Assembly: GCF_900543425.1 (NCBI RefSeq)
Contig: NZ_UQRQ01000003.1
Coordinates: 133,939 to 197,938, forward strand
Reading direction: 5' to 3'
DNA: 64,000 nucleotides
From: an uncultured Sanguibacteroides sp.
Lineage (GTDB): Bacteria > Bacteroidota > Bacteroidia > Bacteroidales > Marinifilaceae
Positions 1-8,383 of the stretch are shown here, one piece after another. Position numbers and translations under genes: made by a program. The first letter of the stretch is position 1. Each line of letters opens with the position of its first letter. The notes below the pieces were generated by a model. The model was not told the origin of the DNA, did no database searches, and saw only the letters and a list, made by a program, of their open reading frames with translations.

Positions 1-1
1 C

Positions 2-511
2 GGTACGACACTTAATTTAACGGGTATTATTCTGGTTGTCGTTTCGGCTCTTTCATATGCTGTTTATATTGTAGGCGTGAACCGCCCGATATTGAAGAAT
101 GTTGCAACGCTCAAGTTAACATTCTATGTTTTGCTTTTCGGCATGATGCTATTTTTAGTCCGTGTAGATTTCGGGATGAGTTTGCGGGTTGTCGATACCT
201 GGTATTTGTGGGGTAATTTGATCGCCTTGGCTATTTTTCCGACAGCTGTTTCGTTTCTTTGTACTACTCAAGCCATCCAATACATCGGTTCGACGCCGAC
301 GGCCATTTTGGGGGCTTTGGAACCCCTGACTGCCGTTTTTTTTGGTGTAACCGTCTTCGGAGAATCTTTTACGATGAGATTGGCTTGCGGGATACTCATG
401 ATTGTTTCTGCCGTAACCCTTATTATTGCAGGAAGTAATGTTACCGTCTATTTGGTTCGTTTTAGAAAACTTTTTCCCAAACTTCCGGTCAAAAAAAAGC
501 GAATGCATTGA
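2..511 (+). CDS. EamA/DMT-family permease, C-terminal part
   Basis: The reading frame is open from the first bases of the window, so the 5' end lies outside it; about 169 codons are visible. The product is strongly hydrophobic with several membrane segments. It ends with the pattern typical of the second EamA repeat: a segment containing LEPLTAVFFGVTVFGE, then a last helix and a short basic tail. The family (drug/metabolite transporter superfamily) exports amino acids or other metabolites across the inner membrane. The substrate cannot be told from this fragment. The upstream ATG at 77 is internal and is not the start. Confidence 0.85.
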   Translation, partial: GTTLNLTGIILVVVSALSYAVYIVGVNRPILKNVATLKLTFYVLLFGMMLFLVRVDFGMSLRVVDTWYLWGNLIALAIFPTAVSFLCTTQAIQYIGSTPTAILGALEPLTAVFFGVTVFGESFTMRLACGILMIVSAVTLIIAGSNVTVYLVRFRKLFPKLPVKKKRMH

Positions 512-627
512 ATTTTATCAGTGTTTTTGCCTTGTTATTAGAGACGATAGGAGATATATCTGGTCTCGATACGCTTGTATTGTGATAGGAATCATGATTG
601 TGTATCGACGATAATGTTATATAAGAT

Positions 628-658
628 ATTGTTATTTAATTTATAATTATTATATTTG
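628..658 (+). promoter_or_regulatory. Putative Bacteroidetes promoter of the AAA ATPase gene
   Basis: TATATTTG at 651-658 fits the TAnnTTTG -7 element exactly. ATTG at 628-631, 19 bases upstream, fits the TTTG -33 element in three of four positions. The start codon follows 31 bases later. The match is by eye only. Confidence 0.5.
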
Positions 659-689
659 CAATAATTGTATATCAAATATTAAGAGAAGA

Positions 690-1847
690 ATGATTGCTAA
701 AATTAAAAATCCTTTTGTTGTAAACGGGTATGTTTCAGAAGAATATTTCTGTGACAGAGAGAATGAAACTGCGGAATTAACAGGAGCTTTACATAACGGG
801 CGTAATATGGTCGTTGTTTCGCCCCGGCGTATGGGAAAAACGGGTTTGATAGAGCATTGTTTTCATCAAAAGGAGATTGAAAGGGAGTATCATACTTTTT
901 TAATCGATATTTATGCTACTGGCAGTTTGAAAGAGTTAGTCTTCATCCTTGGGAAACATATTTTTACTACTCTGAAGTCCAAAGGGCGAAAATTCGTGGA
1001 TCGTTTCTTTTCTACGATTAGTTCTTTGCGTCCTGCTTTCAAGCTTGATCCGGTCAGCGGTCAGCCTGTTTTTGATATTGGAATCGGAGAGATCCGGCAA
1101 CCTCTATTGTCATTGGAAGAGATATTCAAATACCTCGAGTCGGCGGATAAACGTTGTATTGTGGCCATAGATGAGTTTCAGCAAATAGCCAAATACCCGG
1201 AAAAGAATGTGGAGGCTGTTTTACGTACTTATATTCAGCAATGCAAGAACACGATTTTTGTATTTTGCGGGAGTCAACATCATATGATGCAAAATATCTT
1301 TTTCTCGGCATCGAGGCCCTTCTACCAGAGTGCATCGTATATGAATCTCGAACCGATCGGACTTGAACCTTATCGAAAGTTCGTACAGTATCATTTTAAT
1401 AAAGCGGGAAAGAAAATTTCCGACGAATGTATAACATGTATCTATAATTTGTTCGATGGGCATACGTGGTATATGCAGGCGGTTTTTAACCGACTGTACG
1501 AACAGTTGGATAGCGGGGAAGAGATGTCTGTTACTATCGCTGATTTTGTCTTACATATGACGGTAGAGTCGAACCGGACAGTTTACCAGAGTATGGTTTC
1601 GATGTTGTCCGAACGGCAAAAAGAGATATTGTTTGCCATTGCTAAGGAAGGAAAAGCTTCGGGGATCACTTCGGCTGATTTTATAAGAAAGCACGGTTTA
1701 TACTCTTCGAGTTCGGTTCAATCGTCAGTAAAACAATTACTCGAAAAAGAATTTATAACTAAAGAAGAGAATATCTACCAAATTTATGACCGTTTCTTCG
1801 GTCTTTGGCTTGCTAAAACATACGGAACCGGATATTCTCTTAAATAG
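690..1847 (+). CDS. AAA-family ATP-binding protein with C-terminal winged helix
   Basis: A 385-residue soluble protein. Walker A is SPRRMGKT at residues 44-51 and Walker B is CIVAIDE around 156-162. A likely sensor strand (FVFCGSQ) follows, and the last ~80 residues look like a winged-helix domain (SERQKEILFAIAKEG onward). This is the archaeal-type ATPase architecture common in Bacteroidetes, usually annotated only as ATP-binding protein. The function is not established; it may act as a STAND-like or regulatory ATPase. It is monocistronic, with its own promoter and with the hairpin at 1879-1902 downstream. The DUF4143 ATPase at 14880-16211 has a related fold but is a different subfamily. Confidence 0.8.
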   Translation: MIAKIKNPFVVNGYVSEEYFCDRENETAELTGALHNGRNMVVVSPRRMGKTGLIEHCFHQKEIEREYHTFLIDIYATGSLKELVFILGKHIFTTLKSKGRKFVDRFFSTISSLRPAFKLDPVSGQPVFDIGIGEIRQPLLSLEEIFKYLESADKRCIVAIDEFQQIAKYPEKNVEAVLRTYIQQCKNTIFVFCGSQHHMMQNIFFSASRPFYQSASYMNLEPIGLEPYRKFVQYHFNKAGKKISDECITCIYNLFDGHTWYMQAVFNRLYEQLDSGEEMSVTIADFVLHMTVESNRTVYQSMVSMLSERQKEILFAIAKEGKASGITSADFIRKHGLYSSSSVQSSVKQLLEKEFITKEENIYQIYDRFFGLWLAKTYGTGYSLK

Positions 1848-1878
1848 CATTTGGGGACTGAAGTTTTTCTCAAAGTAA

Positions 1879-1902
1879 AACCACCTACTTACGCAGGTGG
1901 TT
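1879..1902 (-). terminator. Hairpin terminator after tRNA-Lys
   Basis: AACCACCT and AGGTGGTT form an 8-bp stem with an 8-base loop. On the minus strand it is followed by TTACTTTG, a weak U-rich tail, just after the tRNA 3' end. On the plus strand it may also end the ATPase transcript. Confidence 0.6.
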
Positions 1903-1907
1903 CATTT

Positions 1908-1983
1908 TGGTGACCTCGGAGGGGCTCGAACCCTCGGCCCATTGATTAAGAGTCAATTGCTCTACCAGCTGAGCTACGAAGTC
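1908..1983 (-). tRNA. tRNA-Lys (anticodon CTT)
   Basis: Read on the minus strand, the cloverleaf is complete. The acceptor stem GACTTCG pairs with CGAGGTC (one G-T wobble). The D-arm contains AGCTCAGCTGGTAGAGC. The anticodon loop CTCTTAA gives anticodon CTT for the AAG codon. The T-arm GGGTTCGAGCCC is canonical. The 3' CCA is encoded (1908-1910), with the mature body at 1911-1983. It stands alone between the ATPase gene and yebC. Confidence 0.95.
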
Positions 1984-2054
1984 ATCCTTTGCTTACAGTG
2001 TTGACTGATTTGCGGGTGCAAATATGCAACTATATTTTTTAATCTGCAAGAAAT

Positions 2055-2771
2055 TTATTCTTTAATGTTATGGTAAACATTGGTGACATCGTCGTCTTCG
2101 TCCAGTTTATCCAGGATTTTATCGACTTCGGCACGTTGTTCTTCGGTCAATTCTTTCGTGTCTAACGGGATCCGTTCAAATTCTCCGCTGACAATATCGT
2201 ATTTGTTGTCTTCCAAGAATTTTTGGATATTTCCATAGGCTTCAAAAGGACCGTAAATCACGATGATATTATCGTCGTCTTCGAAAATTTCATCTGCCCC
2301 GTAGTCGATCATTTCCAATTCGAATTCTTCGATGTCGAAATTTTCGGATTTATGTATTTTGAATACGCATTTCCGGTCGAAAAGAAAATCCAACGAACCG
2401 GTAGTTCCGAGAGAACCGCCGTATTTAGTAAAAGCGTGACGTACGTTTGCTACCGTACGGGTATTATTGTCAGTAGCAGCTTCAACGACAATTGCTATTC
2501 CGTAAGGAGCATAACCTTCGTATACGACTTCTTTGTAATCTGAGGTATCTTTTGAAACGGCTCTTTTGATAGCTCGTTCCACATTTTCCTTTGGCATGTT
2601 TTCTGCCTTGGCATTCTGAATTAAGATACGGAGGCGTGTATTGTTTGCGGGATCGGGTCCTCCGGCCTTCACGGCAATATCAATTTCTTTACCTATCCGA
2701 GTAAAGGTACGGGCCATGTTACCCCACCTCTTCAGTTTACGTGCTTTACGATATTCAAACGCTCTTCCCAT
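2055..2771 (-). CDS. yebC: YebC/PmpR-family protein
   Basis: 238 residues, the usual length of the family. The N-terminus has the signature WGNMARTFTRIGKEI, followed by the conserved GGPDPANNTRLR and AKAENMPKENVERAIKRA stretches. The family binds DNA and has been described as transcriptional regulators; more recent work on homologues links them to translation of difficult proline-rich stretches. Which role applies here is unknown. The acidic C-terminal third (EDDDNIIV, DKLDEDDDV) is typical. It is transcribed alone; TAAATTTG on the minus strand at 2816-2823 is a likely -7 element. Confidence 0.93.
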   Translation of the reverse strand: MGRAFEYRKARKLKRWGNMARTFTRIGKEIDIAVKAGGPDPANNTRLRILIQNAKAENMPKENVERAIKRAVSKDTSDYKEVVYEGYAPYGIAIVVEAATDNNTRTVANVRHAFTKYGGSLGTTGSLDFLFDRKCVFKIHKSENFDIEEFELEMIDYGADEIFEDDDNIIVIYGPFEAYGNIQKFLEDNKYDIVSGEFERIPLDTKELTEEQRAEVDKILDKLDEDDDVTNVYHNIKE

Positions 2772-2815
2772 AGTTGTATCTATTTGATTGTTATTCTCAA
2801 TTTGAAATAGGGTTG

Positions 2816-2844
2816 CAAATTTAATGGTAAAACTTAAAACTAAA
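2816..2844 (-). promoter_or_regulatory. Putative promoter of yebC
   Basis: On the minus strand TAAATTTG (2816-2823) matches the TAnnTTTG -7 element. TTTA (2841-2844), 17 bases further upstream, partly matches TTTG. The start codon is about 45 bases downstream. Confidence 0.4.
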
Positions 2845-2887
2845 AAGGAATTAAAAGAATTTATTGGGATGACCCGTATGAAATTGG

Positions 2888-4294
2888 TTATTCGAGCTTA
2901 CGGACTTCGAAATTATCCAGGTAAACGGCTTCTGTCGGGTCGGGGGTTTTTGATCCCGGAGAGTAGGTTCTAATCTCTATTCTCAGGAATTTGGCTCCTA
3001 TCGGGGCCCTGAATTTATTATTGGCTCCCAAGGCTTCGGTCCAGCCGTCGGTTGCTTTCCTTTCTTGGGTCTGAAGTCCTTCGTTGAAACCGGATAGGGC
3101 GGTTTTTGCTTTACGCCAGCTGCTGGTTACTTTCCACGCGTAAGAGGTAGCTGTCGAGTTTACGTTTAATTTGATTTGGAAACACTCTCCTTCCGTGACC
3201 GGGATATCTTGATAAACGTAGGTTTGATGTTCCAATCGAGCGGAGTTACCCGAGAGGGAGAAGGCCGCATTCGTGTTTTTATGAATGACATTATGAGCTC
3301 CTCCGGTTACATTCCAACTGGCAGGGATTATGGGGTTTGTTCCCCAGGTTTCAAAATTTCCGTTTGTCAGGAGATTCGGGCCGGTCGGATTACCTGTAAT
3401 CGGCCTATCGTCGCCGACGATAGGATTGTTGTCGTCAAATGTGAATTGACTACCCGCATCGATGATATTTTTGTCCCAATCCTGAATAATAAAATTGAAG
3501 ATCTGTCTCGTTGTCGGGATAAATCTTCCGGAAATTCTTACTATTTGATTTGCTTGGATGGCAGGAGTCATGGGCATAACACCCCGATAAGTAACCTGAT
3601 TTTTTGTATACAGAATTCCGATTTCCACTTTATTTGCCGCAAAAGGAAAGGTTAGGAGCTCTGCCGTACACGTTTGCGTACCTTTTACGTGGGCTAACTT
3701 TTTAAGGATAGTATTGGCTGTTCCGAGTTTGCTTCCGTCGATGGTAGAGGTGTATGGAACTCCTTTTAATTCCACTTTGATTGAATCGATATCCGGATCG
3801 ATGTCGTTGAGTTCGATAATTACTTTTCCGACACGTCGTTGGAGATGGATGGCGATAGGGTCCGGAGGTGAGTTTTCGGTAATATTCACACGTTGTATGA
3901 CCGAGAGAAATTCCGAAGCTTCCCGGTAGTTTTCACCTGTTTTTAAAAGTTTCAATAGTATTTTCTCTTTCAGATCTCCTATTTTGGCACTGACTTCATT
4001 TTCATCCGTTCCGTTGGCAATAAAAGCGATGTCGTAATTACCTATGGGCAGGCTGATCGATAAGTTGTTTCCGTTAAGCTCCTCTTCCGAATAGGAAAAT
4101 AGGCGAGCCACATGATTGGTTTCGTCGAATGCGATAATACGTAAACGAGAAAAAACGGTGTTGACGTCTTTTGTTTGTGAACCTACAAGTGTCGTGCTAA
4201 AACTAACTTGAGTTTCCTGGCCTGTAATGATTTCGTCTTTGAAGCAGCTCATACAAGAGCATACCGTTACGAGTAGAAAAATTAATTTTTTCAT
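2888..4294 (-). CDS. FimB/Mfa2-like fimbrial-anchor lipoprotein with C-terminal carbohydrate-binding-like domain
   Basis: 468 residues. The N-terminal signal sequence ends at a lipobox-like MSC, with Cys17 as the likely lipidated residue. Residues ~25-290 resemble the FimB/Mfa2 and fimbrillin-like fold: an N-terminal beta domain with RLRIIAFDE, then HLQRRVGKVIIEL and a second beta domain. Residues ~310-468 begin with NLLTNGNFETWG and end with YLDNFEVRKLE, the usual edges of a jelly-roll carbohydrate-binding-like module. FimB/Mfa2 proteins anchor fimbriae to the outer membrane, but no fimbrial subunit gene is adjacent, so an anchoring role is inference. It could equally be a general surface glycan-binding lipoprotein. 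Confidence 0.6.
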   Translation of the reverse strand: MKKLIFLLVTVCSCMSCFKDEIITGQETQVSFSTTLVGSQTKDVNTVFSRLRIIAFDETNHVARLFSYSEEELNGNNLSISLPIGNYDIAFIANGTDENEVSAKIGDLKEKILLKLLKTGENYREASEFLSVIQRVNITENSPPDPIAIHLQRRVGKVIIELNDIDPDIDSIKVELKGVPYTSTIDGSKLGTANTILKKLAHVKGTQTCTAELLTFPFAANKVEIGILYTKNQVTYRGVMPMTPAIQANQIVRISGRFIPTTRQIFNFIIQDWDKNIIDAGSQFTFDDNNPIVGDDRPITGNPTGPNLLTNGNFETWGTNPIIPASWNVTGGAHNVIHKNTNAAFSLSGNSARLEHQTYVYQDIPVTEGECFQIKLNVNSTATSYAWKVTSSWRKAKTALSGFNEGLQTQERKATDGWTEALGANNKFRAPIGAKFLRIEIRTYSPGSKTPDPTEAVYLDNFEVRKLE

Positions 4295-4483
4295 GGGGTC
4301 TACATTTATTATTTTTCAGCATATTAACGTACCGTGATCAAATCACGTAATAAGATGAGGGTATACTCCTTCTTTTTCCCGAACAGAAGGAGGGAGCGCC
4401 AGATAAAATAATTTTGGTAAGAAATTTAATACACGCCTCTGTGTTTCGAAGTTATGACAAAAAAATGATAAATCAATGGAATA

Positions 4484-5398
4484 TTAGAAAATAGAAATGC
4501 CAATATTGGTGGTAAATCGCTCCAGGGTCTCGATGCCCATATATGAATTCCCATGGCGGTTTAATTCGGGACTCCATACGGCAATACTGAGTTTGCCGGG
4601 GATAATGGCCACAACACCTCCTCCTACACCGCTTTTTCCGGGCATACCTACGCGGAAAGCAAAATCTCCGGATTCATCATAGAAACCACAGGTTAGCATT
4701 AAGGCACTAAGTCGTTTGGAACGACTAACGGTAAGGACCTCTTCATGATTATGAGGATTTGTTCCGTGATTTGCTAAAAAAAGAAAAGATTTGGCCAGGT
4801 CGACACAATTCATGGTGATGCTGCATTGATGGCAATAGACATCTACCAGGGAGTCCACATCGTTGCGGATGTTTCCGAAACTTTTCATAAAATGTCCTAA
4901 AGCTTTATTTCTACTGGCGTGTTCAAATTCGGAGAAGGCTACGTTTTTGTCGTAATAGATATCGTCATTGCCTGCCATTTCCCGGATAAATTGCAAAATA
5001 GCTTCTTTAGGATGCGGGTAAAGATCCATTAACTTATCCGTAACGACGAGAGCGCCAGCGTTGATAAAAGGATTTCTGGGAATGCCCTGTTCGTGTTCCA
5101 GTTGTACCAAAGAGTTAAAGGGAGTTCCTGAAGGCTCTCGTCCCACGTATTGCCACAAGTCGCTTCCTAAGTGGCGGACAACCATGGCTAAAGTAAAGAC
5201 TTTGGATATACTTTGTATGGAAAATTTTGTGAGGTAGTCTCCGGTGCCGATTATTTCACCGTCTAAAGTGGCGATGGCGATACCGTATTGATGCGGATCC
5301 ACATTGGCTAAAGCCGGAATATAGTTAGCTATTTTCCCTCTTCCGAAAAAGGGTATGACTTCCTGATATATGTTTTCAATAACCTCTTTGTAATCCAT
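4484..5398 (-). CDS. glsA: Glutaminase A
   Basis: 304 residues, full length for the bacterial serine-dependent glutaminase family. It hydrolyses glutamine to glutamate and ammonia in the cytoplasm. The beta-lactamase-like catalytic pair is visible as SISK (Ser63, Lys66). The substrate-site stretches NPFINAGAL, VYCHQCSITM and PGKSGVGGG are also present. It lies 64 bases downstream of menE on the same strand and may be read through from the men cluster, but it is functionally unrelated. Bacterial glutaminases are often tied to acid resistance or nitrogen supply; no regulator is seen here. Confidence 0.95.
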   Translation of the reverse strand: MDYKEVIENIYQEVIPFFGRGKIANYIPALANVDPHQYGIAIATLDGEIIGTGDYLTKFSIQSISKVFTLAMVVRHLGSDLWQYVGREPSGTPFNSLVQLEHEQGIPRNPFINAGALVVTDKLMDLYPHPKEAILQFIREMAGNDDIYYDKNVAFSEFEHASRNKALGHFMKSFGNIRNDVDSLVDVYCHQCSITMNCVDLAKSFLFLANHGTNPHNHEEVLTVSRSKRLSALMLTCGFYDESGDFAFRVGMPGKSGVGGGVVAIIPGKLSIAVWSPELNRHGNSYMGIETLERFTTNIGISIF

Positions 5399-5462
5399 CT
5401 CTTTAGAGTTTAGCGGCCCAAATATACGAAAGATTTTATTCGAGTGAAACGTAAGACTGAAC

Positions 5463-6488
5463 TTAAAGTTTCCGAATGATTTTTCCGGAATAAGTTTCCC
5501 GGAACGGATTTTGAAATAAAATATTTTTAGGCACCTCGTAAGGAGAAAGTACGTGTTTTATTTGTTTTTTTAAAGTTGCGCATCGTTTCTCGTCCCAAGG
5601 AGAGTCTTCTATGACTAAAACGGCTTTTTCTCCCAGGTAATCGTTCGGTTGGGAAGTGATAAAAAAACGCTGAGTGATGTAAGGGGCTAATTTTTGTTCC
5701 AACGTTTCGGGAAAAAGTTTTATGCCTCCCGAATTGATGACATTATCGTAACGTCCTAACCATTCGAAGTGTTGTTCGTCGATAAGCCGGACAATGTCAT
5801 TTGTCGTGAATTTTCCGGTGTGCAGATGTGGAGTATGGATAATTAAGCAATCTCTGTCATCGGTTGCGAACCGGACTTTGTCCAGGGCAAAGTACAGGTC
5901 GGAAGCCTGCGGGCCGTTGAGATGGCGGAGTCCCACGTGAGAGACGGTTTCCGTCATTCCGTAAGTTCCGAAGCAGCGGGAAGAGACATATTGTAGCTTT
6001 TTATGGAGTAAAGGAGAGATGGCGGCCCCTCCGATAATGACTTGTCGAATCCGGTTAAGTCGTTCGGTTGTCTCCGGGGTAGATAACGTCGTATCTACCT
6101 GCATGGGAACCATTGCGGCAAAATCGACCTCTTCGGAAAAATGGGATAGAGGGGAGGAAGAGGGTGGAACAACCCATAAATTCGCTTGTGCGGCCAAAGC
6201 TCTTACGATCATCATTTTTCCGGCAATGTAAGAAGGGGAGAGGCATAATAACATATTGGTCTTTTGTCCGATTTTAAAAAAAGTGTTGGTAATCCGGGCG
6301 GACTTCAGCATATCTTTTTTTAAAAGCCGGATCTCTTTCGGATTGCCGGTTGAACCGGACGTACGGCCTATAACATATTCATTCGGGTTAAACCATTCTT
6401 TTAAAAAAGAGACAACTTCTCTGTTATCGAAATCGTCGATTTCCGAAAGTTTCGTATAGTATTTGCCGTTCAATCGAATCTGTTCCAT
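5463..6488 (-). CDS. menE: o-Succinylbenzoate-CoA ligase (short form)
   Basis: An AMP-forming acyl-CoA synthetase that activates o-succinylbenzoate with CoA in menaquinone synthesis. Motifs include the ATP-binding TSGSTGNPKE (residues 43-52), YGMTE (176-180), SGGIKLFPE and the C-terminal lysine region YSGKIIRK. At 341 residues it is clearly shorter than E. coli MenE (about 450). The missing part is mainly N-terminal, and all catalytic motifs are kept, so it should be active. It is last in the menF-D-B-C-E run, 10 bases after menC. Identity rests on motifs plus context. Confidence 0.9.
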   Translation of the reverse strand: MEQIRLNGKYYTKLSEIDDFDNREVVSFLKEWFNPNEYVIGRTSGSTGNPKEIRLLKKDMLKSARITNTFFKIGQKTNMLLCLSPSYIAGKMMIVRALAAQANLWVVPPSSSPLSHFSEEVDFAAMVPMQVDTTLSTPETTERLNRIRQVIIGGAAISPLLHKKLQYVSSRCFGTYGMTETVSHVGLRHLNGPQASDLYFALDKVRFATDDRDCLIIHTPHLHTGKFTTNDIVRLIDEQHFEWLGRYDNVINSGGIKLFPETLEQKLAPYITQRFFITSQPNDYLGEKAVLVIEDSPWDEKRCATLKKQIKHVLSPYEVPKNILFQNPFRETYSGKIIRKL

Positions 6489-6498
6489 GTATCTGACA

Positions 6499-7545
6499 TC
6501 AAAAAGAGAGTTGATCTAATTCCCACTTCTTTTTCGGATTATAGCTGATAAAACAATCTTTTTGTTCCAGGGGAGACGGAATATTGTTTATGTATAATTG
6601 TCCGGTTCCTAACCCTTGAGGCATGGTGGTATGTCGTGTTGCCGTCCATTGGGCAATGGCATTTAGTCCGATGTTTGATTCCAAAGCGGAAGTGACCCAC
6701 CAGCCGATATGGAGTTTTCCGGCCAGTTCGATCCACTCTTCCGATCCGGAAAATCCCCCTATTAGAGCAGGTTTTAAAACGATATATTGCGGTCGTATCG
6801 TCATCAACAACTCGTTCTTTTGTTCCGTTCCCGGTATTCCGATTAATTCCTCATCAAGTGCGACGGGTACGGGAGATAACCGGCAAAGCCGGGCCATCTC
6901 TTTCCATTGCCCCTGGCGAATGGGTTGTTCGATGGAATGAATATCGTAACGGGCTAATTGTTCTAATTTATTTAAGGCTTCTTGTGGGGTAAAGGCTCCG
7001 TTTGCATCTACCCGTAACTCTACTTCACGGCAGGTAAAACGGGAACGGATTAGTTTCAGTAATTCCAGTTCCGATTGAAAGTCGATAGCTCCTATTTTTA
7101 ATTTTATGCAATGAAATCCGGCATTCAATTTTTCAACAATGCGTTCTTCCATCGTCTTTCGGTCTCCCATCCAAATAAGACCATTGATCTCTATCGGTCG
7201 GGCATTTTCAATGAAAGGAGAGGGGTAAATCCAACGGTTACCCCCGTTTTTTAAATCGGCCAGAGCGGTTTCTATACCGAAGCGGATTGAACTCCAATCG
7301 TTCAATGTCTCTAATGATAATCGATCTATGTTTAGGCATGCCTGTTCCAGCTGTTTTTCATAACCGGGGCAGTCATCGGCGCTTAATCCCCGGAATAGCG
7401 CACATTCTCCCAAGCCGAATTTATCGGGTTGTTCGCTGTTCCATACTTTTATAAACCAGCTCTCTTTTGTCGTCAGGATTCCTCTGGAAGTTCCTGCCGG
7501 TTGTTTAAAGATCAGACGGTAGGGGATATAGGATGCTTTTAGCAT
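6499..7545 (-). CDS. menC: o-Succinylbenzoate synthase
   Basis: 348 residues, enolase superfamily. It dehydrates SHCHC to o-succinylbenzoate. The metal and proton-transfer residues are in their usual places: KLK at 148-150, Asp180 (RVDANGAF), Glu206 (EQP), Asp231 (DEE) and Lys258 (LKP). It starts 4 bases after menB ends, so the two are probably translationally coupled. Confidence 0.94.
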   Translation of the reverse strand: MLKASYIPYRLIFKQPAGTSRGILTTKESWFIKVWNSEQPDKFGLGECALFRGLSADDCPGYEKQLEQACLNIDRLSLETLNDWSSIRFGIETALADLKNGGNRWIYPSPFIENARPIEINGLIWMGDRKTMEERIVEKLNAGFHCIKLKIGAIDFQSELELLKLIRSRFTCREVELRVDANGAFTPQEALNKLEQLARYDIHSIEQPIRQGQWKEMARLCRLSPVPVALDEELIGIPGTEQKNELLMTIRPQYIVLKPALIGGFSGSEEWIELAGKLHIGWWVTSALESNIGLNAIAQWTATRHTTMPQGLGTGQLYINNIPSPLEQKDCFISYNPKKKWELDQLSF

Positions 7546-7549
7546 AAAA

Positions 7550-8383
7550 TCAGGGAAATTTAGGGAACTTTTTAAAATCCGGATCTCTTTTTTCTAAGAA
7601 AGCATTTTTACCTTCCTGGGCTTCTTCCATAAGATAATACATCAGGGTGGCATCTCCTGCAAATTCCATTAAACCGTGTTGTCCGTCCAATTCGGCATTA
7701 AGTGCTCGTTTAATCATCCGAATGGCCATAGGACTCCGTTGCATAATGGTTTTACACCATTCTACTGTTTCGTCCTCCAGACAATCGAAGGGCACTACCT
7801 TGTTCACCATTCCCATCTCTTCAGCCTCTTTGGCCGTATATTGGCGACATAAGAACCAAATTTCCCTTGCTTTTTTCTGGCCGACGTGTCTTGCCAGATA
7901 GGAAGAACCGAATCCCCCGTCGAAGCTTCCCACTTTGGGGCCGGTTTGACCGAAACGGGCGTTCTCGGAAGCAATCGTTAGGTCGCATACGACATGTAGG
8001 ACATGGCCTCCTCCGATAGCATAGCCGTTTACCATGGCGATGACGGGTTTCGGAATGGAACGAATGGCTTTGTGCAGGTCTAAAACATTTAACCGGGGGA
8101 CTCCGTTTTCGTCTATATATCCTCCACTTCCTTTTACGTTTTGATCCCCCCCGGAACAGAAGGCTTTGTCTCCGGCACCCGTGAGTATGACGACATAAAT
8201 ATCGCTTCGTTCCCGGCATATAGCCATGGCATCCAGCATCTCTACGTTGGTTTGCGGGCGGAAGGCATTATATACCTGTTGCCGATCGATCGTTATTTTT
8301 GCAATACCTTCGAAGAAATCGAATTTGATATCTTCATATGCTTTAATGGTAGTCCAGTTTCTTGTTGCCATATTGTTTCTCAA
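7550..8383 (-). CDS. menB: 1,4-Dihydroxy-2-naphthoyl-CoA synthase
   Basis: 277 residues, crotonase fold. It closes the second naphthoquinone ring from succinylbenzoyl-CoA. Diagnostic stretches are [27 protein letters not shown] (oxyanion hole) and the MenB-specific [14 protein letters not shown]. The start codon overlaps the 3' end of menD by 4 bases. The annotated start begins [10 protein letters not shown]; the second methionine is also possible. Confidence 0.96.
   Translation of the reverse strand: MRNNMATRNWTTIKAYEDIKFDFFEGIAKITIDRQQVYNAFRPQTNVEMLDAMAICRERSDIYVVILTGAGDKAFCSGGDQNVKGSGGYIDENGVPRLNVLDLHKAIRSIPKPVIAMVNGYAIGGGHVLHVVCDLTIASENARFGQTGPKVGSFDGGFGSSYLARHVGQKKAREIWFLCRQYTAKEAEEMGMVNKVVPFDCLEDETVEWCKTIMQRSPMAIRMIKRALNAELDGQHGLMEFAGDATLMYYLMEEAQEGKNAFLEKRDPDFKKFPKFP

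Noticed and set aside
155..508. A 117-codon minus-strand frame opposite the EamA gene
   Set aside because: It is the shadow of a real membrane protein gene; its composition is not protein-like.
566..608. TCGATAC / GTATCGA inverted words 30 bases apart behind the EamA gene
   Set aside because: A 7-bp stem with a long loop and no T-run; chance is likely.
4333..4392. Two inverted repeats (CGTGAT/ATCACG and CTCCTTC/GAAGGAG) after glutaminase
   Set aside because: Stems are short and not followed by a T-run on the minus strand, so they could not be supported as a terminator.
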